A stretch of 64,000 bases of DNA from Ceratothoa steindachneri. Its lineage: Eukaryota > Arthropoda > Malacostraca > Isopoda > Cymothoidae. The stretch lies in the NCBI GenBank assembly GCA_963969495.1, contig OZ018318.1, forward strand, positions 170,028,658 to 170,092,657. Direction: 5' to 3'. The notes under the pieces were generated by a model that was given only the letters and a program-made list of their open reading frames with translations, was not told where the DNA came from and made no database searches. A program made the position numbers and the translations under genes. Each line of letters starts with the position of its first letter. Position 1 is the stretch's first letter. Shown here piece by piece: positions 11,020 to 21,344 of this stretch.

Positions 11020-12770
11020 AAAGTCTGCTGACCCCAAAGTCGCGTGCCCTCACTTATTCTGATTTATCACCTTACGACCTTCAAAAATTTCAATAATTCC
11101 AGGAGTAACCTTGGGAAGAACTTGGTAGAGCTACATACTTTAACATAACATAGTAGAGAATAGGGTAAACATGAAGATCGGCGGCGCGCCCAGAAAAGTG
11201 GGGGGGGGGTCGCGTGTATGTTTCGTTCACCCGCGCATTCATATCCATGCGCGTTTGTTTAAAAAAAAGTTAGAAACTCAGGATCATCGTAGGGGGTCCT
11301 CCAACAGTAATACACCCCATCCCCCCCGAGCAGTCCCCTTGAATTTACTCCAAAAAGGTGAAACATATTGGAACACGGACGAAATAGTTTACGTCCCATC
11401 GTTCGCGCCCCCGATCGTAATGTTTACCGAGAATAGGCCAGCCTAGCATAGCGTAGTATTATTGTCTAGCATAACATAGCCTAGTATAGCCTAAAAAGCC
11501 TAACCTAAACTTGCCTAGTATAGCATAGCATACCATAGCCAAGCATAGTATAGTATAACTTCCCCTATTTTAGCCTAGTATAGCCAATCCTAGCCAAACA
11601 TAGGATAGCCTAGCCTAAAATATAATAGCCTAGCTGTGATGGGCCTGACATAGCCTAGCTTAGTATAATCTAGCTAGCCTAGTATAACCTCGCATAGTAT
11701 AGCCTACTTTATCCTACCTTAGCTTAGTATAGCCTAACCTATCGTGTCCTAGTATAGCTTATCCTAGCTTAGTAAACCCTAGCTAACCTAGCATATTATA
11801 GTATGCTAGCATATTTTATAGTATAGCTAGCTTACTATAGCCGAGTCTAGCCTAACTAGGTATGGCTTAGCATTGCATGCCAGAGCCTAGCCTAGCGACA
11901 CCTAGAGTAGCCTAGCCTAGTATAGTCAAGCTCGAAAAGCCTAGTCAATATATCCTTGCATACGATAGCCTAGTCTAGCCTAGCATAGAATACTATAGGC
12001 TAGCTTGGTATAGCCTATCCTAGCATACTCATATATAACATAATATAGCCAAGCGCATCATATTATATCCTAGTCTAGTATATCCTAGACTAGTATAGAA
12101 AACCATACCCTAGACTAGAATAACCTTGCATAGCTTAGCCTATTATAGCCTTGGTTAGCAGAGCATAGCCCTCCCTAGCCTATTTTACTTTAGCCTACCA
12201 TAGCATAACATAGTATAGCCCTATCTAGCCTAGTATAGCTTAGCATAGCTTAGCCTAGCATAGTATAACCTAGCCTAGCATTAACTATCCTAGACAAGTA
12301 TAGCCTATACTATCCTATTATATCCTAGTCAAGCATAGCTTGGTATTGTCTAGCCTAAAATACTATATGCTATCCTAGCATAGCATTTTGTAGCCTAAAT
12401 TAGCATAGTATATCTTACCCTTGTATATTATATCTTAGCATAGTATAGCCTAGTCTATAATAACCTATTCTAGGCTTGTTTAGCAGAATATAGTATAGTC
12501 TAGTCTAGTAGAGTATCGGCCGAATAGTTATGATGTTATTGCCAAAACAAAGTAATTCCCGGGCTAACCTTGGGAGGACTTTGACAATTATATCATTCGA
12601 AAGAGAATGTAAAAAAAAACGTAAGGTTTTCAAACTTCGTTACAATCAGCCGAATAGTTATGATGTTATTACAAAAAATAAAAGCAAAACGTACCGACCG
12701 ACCGACATAGTGAGATGTAGAGTCGCTGGCGACTAGCTTCGCACGCGACAAAAGATTAGGTTAGATTTAA
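11020..12770 (+). repeat. Interspersed repeat R1, copy 1, split by an insertion
   Basis: The two ends (11020-11165 and 12515-12770) match the reverse complement of 52915-53290. Shared words include AGTCGCGTGC, TTACGACCTT, TAATTCCCGGGCTAACC and ACATAGTGAGAT. In the other copy the two parts are adjacent. Here they are separated by about 1.35 kb holding a short G-rich piece (11166-11440) and the pentanucleotide array. The family itself carries an internal duplication of about 110 bp. It encodes nothing. Confidence 0.65.
11440..12515. repeat. Degenerate TAGCM pentanucleotide array
   Basis: More than 1 kb made almost wholly of 5-bp words such as TAGCC, TAGTA, TAGCA and TAGCT in varying order, with scattered indels. 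It is a minisatellite-like expansion without coding potential, inserted within repeat R1. Confidence 0.9.
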
Positions 12771-12779
12771 CCAAAAGAG

Positions 12780-13310
12780 ATCGAATGTACCATTAAAATG
12801 TGTTATTTTAACCTTTACCTAGTTATCCTATCTTTATTTAACATATTTTTGTTGTCCGTCGATTACGACGCTGACGTCTCTTCATGCCCTTTGAAGAAGT
12901 TGAAGGAATAGTGTTTACACTGCACCACCAAGCTAGGCAGAGGAGCTGCCTCTAGCAGCCAACGGCTAGCCGGACGGGGGAGATCCTCGACTGATCCAAC
13001 GGCCAAGTGTAGAGAAGTAAACCTTCCTAATCAGGAGTGGAGCCCTGCAGGCGGACCAGTGCGCTGGGCTCACTGACTCCGGCAGCTACTGCAGCCAACC
13101 TGGTGCCAATCGTACTGCTCTGCCGAGAGGGGCATCTTGACGACTGGGCAACCCAGGATTTCCATACACTTCGCCCAGGCCTGCGCCATCGGGCAATCTC
13201 CATTATCTTCCAAGAATTTAACCTAACCCTTACCTTACCTAACCAAATAAAATCTATTTTTATATAATTAATCAAGCAATAAACTTATTTGGCCGAGTTG
13301 CACATCCTCC
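12780..13310. other. No gene seen; GC-richer patch
   Basis: From about 12920 to 13210 the sequence is GC-rich and open in frames on both strands, but I recognise no domain. The tail TTAACCTAACCCTTACC looks low-complexity. It might be a SINE-like or other short repeat; no box A/B pattern was convincing. Confidence 0.3.
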
Positions 13311-13318
13311 CGGCCTAA

Positions 13319-13606
13319 GTGCAAATTAGAGAAGCCCTGTCCCTGGGTTGATTTGAACTCTGATGGGGGCTGGGAAAGTTTTTGGTGCCCTCTCCCCTCG
13401 CTCTCTCAACGCTACATTATTTTTTTGCTTACTCTATATTATTTACTCAACCTTTTGTCTACCCGTACTTAATACCAAGAGGAACTGTTCTCACTCGAAC
13501 AGAGTACAAATTAGAGACGCCCCGCCCTTGGGTTGAATTGAATTCTGACGGGGTTGGGGTAAGTTGTTGGTGCGCTTTCTCCTCGCTCGCTCTCAGCAAT
13601 CCCTTT
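13319..13606. repeat. Direct repeat pair, about 105 bp, period 185 bp
   Basis: 13319-13425 and 13504-13606 are alike: both contain AAATTAGAGA, then a C-rich block, GGGTTGA, TTGAA, TCTGA and TTGGTGC followed by CTCCTCGCTC-like text. They are diverged by roughly a fifth. From 13620 to 14270 I see no gene. Confidence 0.65.
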
Positions 13607-14518
13607 TCTCTACAACTATAAACTTCAACCCTCTATCTAGGCTTAAGGACGTGACCAGCTAACTCATGCCTTGTCAAATGAGAGGTTTGAAACCTCTATA
13701 AACAACGCATTTAACGCCTGCAGATTGCAAGTGACCAGGCCTTGAGGGGACCTGGGCCTTGGGGCGCGAATAATGGGAATATCGGTTTCGCCCTAATAAC
13801 CACTTCCCTGCGTTTAAAGGAATACCACATTCATTTTTTTTTCAACTTTATACTATGTTAGATTATCATATATGAAATCAAAGCTCATTAAAAGCCCTTC
13901 TATTCCTGCCAAAATCATAATAACCTACGGCGCCGTTTTTGAAACCTGATATCATATAAATGGCTATAGAATTACTAAAAATTAAGCATTAGAACTCAAT
14001 TCACGACCAAAGGATGCACATATGATTTAGTTATCATTTGAAATTGGTTTTCTTTAGTTCCATTAAAATTTGTGTTAATGGTGGACTAAAACATATTTTT
14101 CGGACAAGGTCAACTATAGGTTTTGTTCTCAGTTGGAAAAGTGGGTGTTAGGTGAATAGTAATGGTATTCTGAATGCCCTGGAATTTAGTTCAATCTCTA
14201 TTCGAATGATGCTAAAAATATAAACTAGTTCTTAGGCGCTGGGTTTTTTTTTAGCAAATATTTAAAATCGCATGGTATAGTTTTGCGTTTTGTTCACAAA
14301 TAAACTTTAAAAATCTACGGAGAATTTCTACGAATATATAAAATTTTGGATTATCATAATTTTCACTATATTCTAGTCATGTTGCTAAAACAAAATATAT
14401 ACTATAAAAATTACATAAAATTTGCAATAAAATGATATAAAAATCAATTGTGTAATTTTGTTTATTTTTTTTACAAATTAACTTTAAATATCTAAGAAAG
14501 CTTTTCCACGAATGTATA

Positions 14519-14548
14519 CAGGGTGTCCACAAAGTCTGGGTACATAGG
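14519..14548 (+). repeat. Left terminal inverted repeat of the mariner-type element
   Basis: Thirty bases identical to the reverse complement of 15709-15738; the outermost bases are CAGGGTG next to the TA target. This is the likely transposase binding and cleavage site. Confidence 0.95.
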
Positions 14549-14595
14549 AATTTTAATATTTTATTTATTTATGTTATTTTTCCTCCCCAGATCGA

Positions 14596-15660
14596 ATGAT
14601 GGCTCTGTCTAAAGAAGAAAGAATCGAGTTGGTACTCTTAAGTGGACGAGAAGGATGGTCTTATCGCAAAATCGCCGATGAATTTAACCTTCGACACCCT
14701 GATCGGCAACCTATTTATTTTACTGTCGTCGGGAAATTGGTCACGAAGTTTAAAGAAACAGGCAATGTCTTGGACAAACCCCGTTCCGGGCGACCAAAGA
14801 CTTCAGACGAAACGAAAGAGGTTGTCATGGCCAAGATTGCTGCTAGCCCAAAGAAATCACTTCGTCGGACATCCATGGAGTTGGGTGTTCCAAGGTCAAC
14901 TATCCACAAAATCCTGGTAGAGCAGAAGTTCCACCCGTACAAATTACAGATATTGCATCACTTAAATGAAGACGACCCTGATAGACGAATGCAGATGTGC
15001 GAATGGTTTTCAGATAAATTGGATGAAAATATCAATTTTACTAAAGACCTTTTGTTGTTCAGTGATGAAGCTTTGTTTTATGTTAATGGTGAAGTCAACA
15101 GACAGAATCTTCGATACTGGTCTCAAGACAATCCACATTGGATGGATCCATCCAAACAGCAAGGCTGCCAAAAGGTGATAGTGTGGTGTGGTTTGTGGAA
15201 AGCTCATGTGCTAGGACCCTTCTTCTTTGATGAACATGTAACCGGTGAGACTTATCTGAACATGTTGAGAGACAAATTAATGCCTCAAATTGAGCGCCTA
15301 GGCGAGAGACTTCCGGACTGGTTTCAGCAGGATGGAGCCCCTGCCCATTTTGCTACAAATGTTAGAGATTGGCTGAATGGCAATTTTCCTCACTGGATTG
15401 GAAGAAGAGGTCATGTGGAGTGGTCTCCTCGTTCACCAGACCTTTCTCCCCTTGATTTCTTTTTCTGGGGTATGTTAAAAGAGAAAGTTTACTTAATGAA
15501 GATTGCAAATCTAAACCACTTGAGAGAACGCACTATCAGTCAGTGTGCTGAAATCGACGGCAATGTACACCTATTCAATCGAGTTGACAAGAATTTAGCA
15601 AGGCGCATCGAATTATGCATTACAAATAATGGAAATCATATTGAAAATATAATTTCTTAA
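14596..15660 (+). CDS. Mariner-family transposase, full length, DD40-41D type
   Basis: A 354-residue cut-and-paste transposase, within the usual family length. N-terminal helix-turn-helix domains span about residues 5-115 (KEERIELVLLSG, YRKIADEFN, SGRPKTSDE linker, LGVPRSTIHKIL). The catalytic DDE/D domain follows: Asp157 in LLFSDEAL, Asp246 in FQQDGAPAHF, and Asp287 in SPRSPDLSPLDFFFWG. Forty residues separate the second and third Asp, which places it near the DD41D group rather than classic DD34D mariners. VIVWCGLW matches the conserved block between the first two Asps. The start is the first of two adjacent ATGs; the second (14599) is equally possible. No stop, frameshift or missing key residue is seen, so it may be active. 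Confidence 0.92.
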   Translation: MMALSKEERIELVLLSGREGWSYRKIADEFNLRHPDRQPIYFTVVGKLVTKFKETGNVLDKPRSGRPKTSDETKEVVMAKIAASPKKSLRRTSMELGVPRSTIHKILVEQKFHPYKLQILHHLNEDDPDRRMQMCEWFSDKLDENINFTKDLLLFSDEALFYVNGEVNRQNLRYWSQDNPHWMDPSKQQGCQKVIVWCGLWKAHVLGPFFFDEHVTGETYLNMLRDKLMPQIERLGERLPDWFQQDGAPAHFATNVRDWLNGNFPHWIGRRGHVEWSPRSPDLSPLDFFFWGMLKEKVYLMKIANLNHLRERTISQCAEIDGNVHLFNRVDKNLARRIELCITNNGNHIENIIS

Positions 15661-15708
15661 CATTTTAATTAAATAATATTGTTTTGTTCTAAAGGTATGT
15701 ATTTATCC

Positions 15709-15738
15709 CCTATGTACCCAGACTTTGTGGACACCCTG
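15709..15738 (-). repeat. Right terminal inverted repeat of the mariner-type element
   Basis: Perfect inverted copy of 14519-14548, followed by TA. From 15850 to 16560 I see no gene; 16330-16420 holds an A-rich run and a short duplicated CTATGTCTACG word. Confidence 0.95.
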
Positions 15739-16589
15739 TACAATTCTGCATCATCTTAATTTTCACTATGTTCTAGCCATGTTGCTAAAAAAATAATTAT
15801 AGCATAAAAAAGTGCATAAAATTAGCAATAAAATGATATACAAAACCCCCAAATGCGAATTTTTGGCTGTTCTCTGGTGTATAAGGCTGTTCTGGTTGCG
15901 GCGGCCAGGCGGGTTTTACTGCCTTGTTGGCTGACAGGCAAACTAAAAGTCTCGGGTCCCGTCTCTGGGTCTGCCACAACAGATCCTCAGATCCGGCCTC
16001 TCATGTCGAGGATTACTACCTTCCATTAATGATATCCACCCTGTCGCCCTGCCCCTCTGGCTGCCCAGTTCAGAGCTGCGACCTTTGGGGAAGGTCCGGT
16101 CACTTGGTAACTGCTGGTCAGTGTGCGTCGCTGTTCAGGTGCGAGCACCACACATCAACTCTTTTCTTTTTGTATGATCAGAATTTTTTGTTTTCTTTGA
16201 GCGTTGGCTATCAGAATATCAAAATACAGATTACATATATGAAATAAAACCTCAGAAGAAGAGATCCCCCCGCCTACGTGTGCTTTCTCAGAGACCACTC
16301 GAATTTTCTTCTAGCAGAGAGGGGGATTCTCCTCTACTATGTCTACGAGTCGCCAGATGAGCTCTTAAAAAAAAATAAAATAAAAAATACTATGTCTACG
16401 GGTCAGGTAGTTTCCTCCTTACTCACCTTCCCTCCGTCATCGGAAGACCACTTCTATAGGGGGATGTGGGTGATTATATCGCCTACATTTCAACATAAAT
16501 TAAAATAACACAGATAGTTCATTTATACATATATATTTACCAAAGTTACATGTTAAAGAATTGTACTATATATTTTATTCAATGAAATT

Positions 16590-17549
16590 ACCGTTGGTCT
16601 CAACCACAGCCTCCACGCGCCGTCAGAACCCACGACAGGCCTTCGTGAGTTCTGTGGTGATCTTGGATCAAAACTCCACCTTGGTGGTGCATTGAAACTT
16701 ATTAGTCTCTCACTAAACCACGCCCCACACCATAATAGTCCAGGGGGTTGAGACTGGGGAGTTAGGAGTCAGTTGTTCAAAGAAATTGCCTGACAGCCAA
16801 GAATGGGTCTTCTTGCTTGTGTGGCATTATGCATTAAAGTCCTGCTGCCACGCGAATGGTCTTCCAACGGCCGCCTCCTGGATCCAAGACAATACCAACT
16901 CCCCCATGCACCTGATGTAACTCTCCGGGAAAGTAAACGGGGACATTACGTAAGCCTCGCTACTGACCCCCAAAACACCATCATGTACACCGTGAACTTG
17001 GTCTTTATGACTTTCAGTACACCCTTTAGGGACGTAGCGAGTCAGCGCTTGTTTTGCGAGTTCTCCACATGGTCCTGGCAGAAATTTTTCTTGTATGAGA
17101 AGAACCAAAGCATGCAAGGCTTGAGGGAATACCACAGTTTGTTCACGAGGCTTCGCAACGCATTCCTTCCGTTTGTTCTTCATCTCCTACGGGAGAAGAT
17201 GGCTCTTTCGAGTAGAAGAGAATGTCCTCGTGCACTGACTAGCTGATGAGAGACTCAGACACTCCCTTGCCCACGCTACCTCATTGACTCGCTGGGATCG
17301 TTGTCAATGATGGCATGGATCTCCGCGACAAATTCGGGTTTTTTTTCGCATCAGAACGCTTAGAGTGATGTTTCCAAACCCCCCTACCCTAATATTCAAG
17401 AGCGAGTAATCCAACTCTTTCATGATCCTCAGCGTCGTCCTCAGATTGACTCCCGAGGCCTCGGAGATTTTCGCATTAGAGCTCTCAGCGTGAATCGCAA
17501 ACAGCACAGCTTGCTTTTTCCAAATATTTGGAGGATTGAATTCTGCCAT
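16590..17549 (-). pseudogene. Decayed maT-like (DD37D-type) mariner transposase
   Basis: Minus-strand transposase remnant starting at an ATG near 17549: AEFNPPNIWKKQAVLFAIHA, then NAKISEASGVNLRTTLRIMK (DNA-binding region). The first catalytic block reads LWFFSYKKNFCQDH, where relatives have FSDEK, so the first Asp is lost. The second block, FAWQQDFNA, keeps its Asp. The third block near 16730 is recognisable but frameshifted (PLDYYG-like), and the C-terminus reads ARVEAVVETNGNFIE. Several frameshifts and stops break it. The family is common in crustacean genomes, from memory. Outer terminal repeats were not found. Confidence 0.75.
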
Positions 17550-17559
17550 GGTATTGTGT

Positions 17560-19920
17560 TCTTCACATACGATGTACAACTGAGTCTACTATGGTAGGAA
17601 TACGAGGAGAACTGACGTCAACAACACACATGCGCGGAATTCAGAGATACCAACTTCGACAAATTGCCCACTGCTCCCTGTATACCAGCGGCGGTCCAGG
17701 TTCTTCTTTCGCAGGGGCCCGCCAAGAAGGCAGGTGGCCGAAAATTCACCGCTCACGGTGGCAACCGATCGATGTTATGACGCCATTTAGAGTGGCAATG
17801 AGTAACTGTGGCAACCAAACCATGACCCTTTAAAAATGCGACGCGTTTAGTGACGCTCTTAGAGGCTGGTATGCCTCCTGCCCCACTTTTTCCCAATAAA
17901 AGGGCCTGACGGCCCCAATGACCTGTTTATTCCCACCAGAACACTGTTCTAGGGAGTCCCCGGTCGGGATTTTTGACACCATGGGGAAAAGGATGCCCTC
18001 TCTCGAGACGAACGTGACCCCAGGCTTCCCAAACCCCAGACGATGGAAACCACCCTTATACCAGTGTTTACTCTCGAGTAGGGTTCTCCCAAGGGAACGC
18101 GGTCTTCCGTTGAATTAAAAGGAGAGGTCTCTTCTTCCTCTGATGGGAACCTCTTAGGACAGCCAAGTACTCCCATATCTCATAGGAGGATATGGTTGAG
18201 GCTGTTCCGTCCGACTCCCCGGGTTACTTCCGGTGGGGAGGAGAGAAAAGGGTGCATTTCTTGCCCTTCTCTCCTAAAAACAAGATCAAAGGGAAAAAGA
18301 AGCCCGGTACGCCTCCGGGCTTGGGAGGAAGGTCACCGAGACAAAACAACTAGGTAAGGTGAGTGGAGCCTCGATGACGTCGTGGCCTCCTCTCGCGAAG
18401 TTGTCTGGCGTCTTTGAGCCCGCTAGCTTCAAAGGATTTCTGATTATTTGTTAACTGATAGCAGCTTGCTACTTAAACGACACATGGTCCATCAGCGACA
18501 GGCATTAGCTAGGATAGTATGTAGGTACGTAGAGAACCGAAGATCAGCCGTTTCTCGGAAGAGACCGTTCTGGTGAAAGGGTTGGGGTAGCTTTATCCGG
18601 TGTAATAGGGCAGAAAGACGGCGTTTCCCACAAGATGTGCCTTCAGTATTTCTCTCTTTGCCTTTGCATTAACTTTATTACCTCGGTAGTGTGTCCAACA
18701 AGGTTTTAACCTCCTCTCTCGCTGTGCCAAAGCGCACGTGATTCAGTTTTCTCTGCCCATGTTTGAGATAATGGACTTTTGCTGCCATCCACTGCTTCAA
18801 TTCGTATTGGACTTGCTGCTAAATGGGTCTCGCTGAATGTGATAGGATAGCGCCATTTTCATGGTCTTGTTTTTTACCGGCACCACGTCTTGGATGTCCA
18901 TATTCGCAGCTTTACGGTCTCTTATACCAGCGCATAGTCATTCTTCGTTCTTCGACGTTTAGCACTTGGTGTGGGTCTTTTTTGCCGTTTCTTTCTTCGG
19001 TCGAAGCTAGACTATCGATGCATGTTTTACGCATCCGCAGTTGAGCATGAATAGCGACCGGTGCCTTATGCACATCGTTTATAGAGAGCCTTGTTGTCGA
19101 TATTGGAGAAAGGTTTCTTGCTCTTCGGCGTACCTAGTTAATTATTCGCTTGTACGCGCAAACCTAGCATCTCCCTTTTACGCCAATGGGTCTCACTTCA
19201 TCCGCGCTCGATTTCGACGTTACCTATGCCGTGGTGAGAAGCCAATCATACTATAAGACTTTCGGATTCAGGGCAAGGCAACTCTTTTGAGAGCTCGCTG
19301 TAGCTCTCGGGCTAGTTTCGTCTCTGGGTCTACTCAGTAAAACAACATGAAGAGTGCCACATTTGAACATTTGTTGCCCTGCCTCTGCTCCCCAAGTTTC
19401 CACAGTGCCGGAACGACTGTATTCGAACTTCTTGGAGCATATTTCGTGAAAATCGAAAGAGGAGGGTCAGCGTTCACACCGTCTCCTCTCTTTTTTTTAA
19501 GCTGGCGGGGCTTTACCGGGAGCTACGTCTGTCTTTCCGGCTGAGCTGGTTGCAATATACCGCTCAGTACAAGATATTATGCACCTTTCCCTGTTCGGAG
19601 ACCGGTTTGTGAGTTTTAACGACTTACAGAGCGACCTGAGTGCCATTGAGGCTCTGGAAATTCTGCACTTCCTGGTTCACAGTGTCCATAACGCCACGGC
19701 TACCGCAAGTCGGGGAGATGTCGAGATTGTCTTCTGCTGAGTTCGTGGACGTGTATGGATTCGCAAGAAATGAGCGCGTTGATGGCATTCCCTTTAACAA
19801 TACCTACTCTCAAGACAGCCCCCTCCCCCACCCCTTGACATCACCTAAATACCTCGCAATAGATATTCTGTGTATTGCGCTCAGCAAGAAACTTACTAAA
19901 ATCACCTAGCTCATGGGAGA
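17560..19920. other. Unassigned sequence, no supported gene
   Basis: Moderately GC-rich with many short frames on both strands, none over about 90 codons. Minus-strand text around 18950-19070 (AQLRMRKTCIDSLASTEERN) looks protein-like and could be an old mobile-element gene, but I cannot name it and stops are frequent. No splice-bounded exon was convincing. Confidence 0.3.
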
Positions 19921-19929
19921 AAACTTCAA

Positions 19930-20300
19930 CCAAACCACACCACTACTCGGGACAGTATACTAACAATAGACAGGCAAAGCCTACACCAAAGTACTTAGAC
20001 ACATCCTCACTTAACACTGCACTTTATTCCCAATTGAAACCATAGCTCGTCAAGGAATACACCACAGCAAGCTAACACGTACACATCACTTATACCATGG
20101 AGTATTGCAAGGATCCGTACTCTTCCCTACCCCTTTCAACCATTTCCTTTATGGCATCTGTACATATTAATCACACTCTATGCCTAGTAATCTCCTCTTT
20201 AGGCAACCTGGTGGCATATTTTAATTTTCCCTTACTCTGTCCCTTTCATGACTAACCACATGTCAAGGCTTTTAAAAATAATAACCTCATTTTCTAACAT
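19930..20300 (+). pseudogene. Decayed non-LTR reverse transcriptase fragment
   Basis: The plus strand reads YHGVLQGSVLFPTPFNHFL near 20093-20150, matching the G-x-P-Q-G-S-V-L-S-P-x-L-F block of Jockey-like reverse transcriptases, with weak flanking text on both sides. Stops are frequent and the YADD box is not preserved. The true extent is uncertain. From 20300 to 21340 I see no gene. Confidence 0.4.
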
Positions 20301-21344
20301 AGTTGATCCCTAAGCTCTACCTAAGTTTGTCGTCACTCAACTTGGGAAGTATCTCTGGGGTCATCTACTCCCAACCATAAACCCAAATATTTTGAACTCA
20401 CAAAATATTATCGCAGCCACTAACTTCGACATTTACTTACTATTTCCTTTTTTAGCCCTTCTTCCCACGTTTTGGAAACCCGAGTACCTTCCACACATCT
20501 TAACTTCAACATCTCTTCCCGACTTTTCTCACGAAGATTCTCAAGTCAGTCTTTGCTTTTTAAAATTAAAAACACCGAATAAAAATCTTTGAGTCGAAGA
20601 CAAACTTCAACTTCGCTTGATTTCGCCTGATAATAATAAAGAAACTAACAACATAAAAATAAAACTAACCCCTCTTAATGTCAGGGCGGTAACCACTTCG
20701 GGGATGAAGACAAATTGAGATTTCTCCGGGGGTGTCCGAGGAACAGGGAGGGCCCCGTCCTTTGTTCACTCCATGAAACACACAAATGCAAAACCGCCGT
20801 TGACACAACGGCACACACTCCGGATGGCATCTTATCAGTGCGAGACGGCATTTCTAAATAAATGGCGTACAACCACAAGGCAATATCCGCCTGTATAAGT
20901 GTGCGTGCGTGCTCTCACTTGTGTGTAAGTGTTTGCGTCTCCGCCCTCCTTGAGAATAGATGTTCATAAATGTACATCGCCACTAATTAGAAGTACCCAA
21001 AATATTTGAACGTGGGAATTTGCTGAAGTTAATGAAAGTTAGGTAAATGTATCAAGAACAAAGAACTAGAATGATGAACTAAAAAGAACTAAAAAGGAAC
21101 TTTTTCCTTTTTTTCTGTTGCCTGCGACTTTTCAGCTGATTCTAATTAGTTTTTTAACGGTGATTTCAAATCTAAAATCTGTTTTTGTCTGTATGCTCTA
21201 GTTTTCATGATATTTGAAATTTATGATTTTTTTCCGAAATTAATTCTATTCATGTTTTGTGTCAGATCTAATGATGGCATCTTCAAGTAGACATAAATGC
21301 ATAAATGATCATATACACCCTCGTTCGTCAAATTCGTAATATAA

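Larger units (their letters stand above)
14519..15738 (+). mobile_element. Intact Tc1/mariner-superfamily transposon
   Basis: A 1,220-bp element with perfect 30-bp terminal inverted repeats (14519-14548 and 15709-15738, starting CAGGGTGTCCACAAAG). It is flanked on both sides by TA (14517-14518 and 15739-15740), the target duplication of this superfamily. It carries one uninterrupted transposase gene. Identical repeats and an open frame point to a young insertion. It sits in the second unit of a 178-bp tandem repeat. Confidence 0.95.
14281..15850. repeat. Tandem repeat of about 178 bp, second unit split by a mariner insertion
   Basis: Unit 1 is about 14281-14458. Unit 2 is 14459-14518 continued at 15739-15850. 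Matching words are ACAAATAAACTTTAA/ACAAATTAACTTTAA, CGAATATATA/CGAATGTATA and TTTTCACTATATTCTAG/TTTTCACTATGTTCTAG. Removing the transposon restores the second unit. Confidence 0.75.

Noticed and set aside
17591..18176. Plus and minus frames of 66-80 codons
   Set aside because: No motif, no splice borders, and frames open on both strands, as expected by chance in GC-richer sequence.
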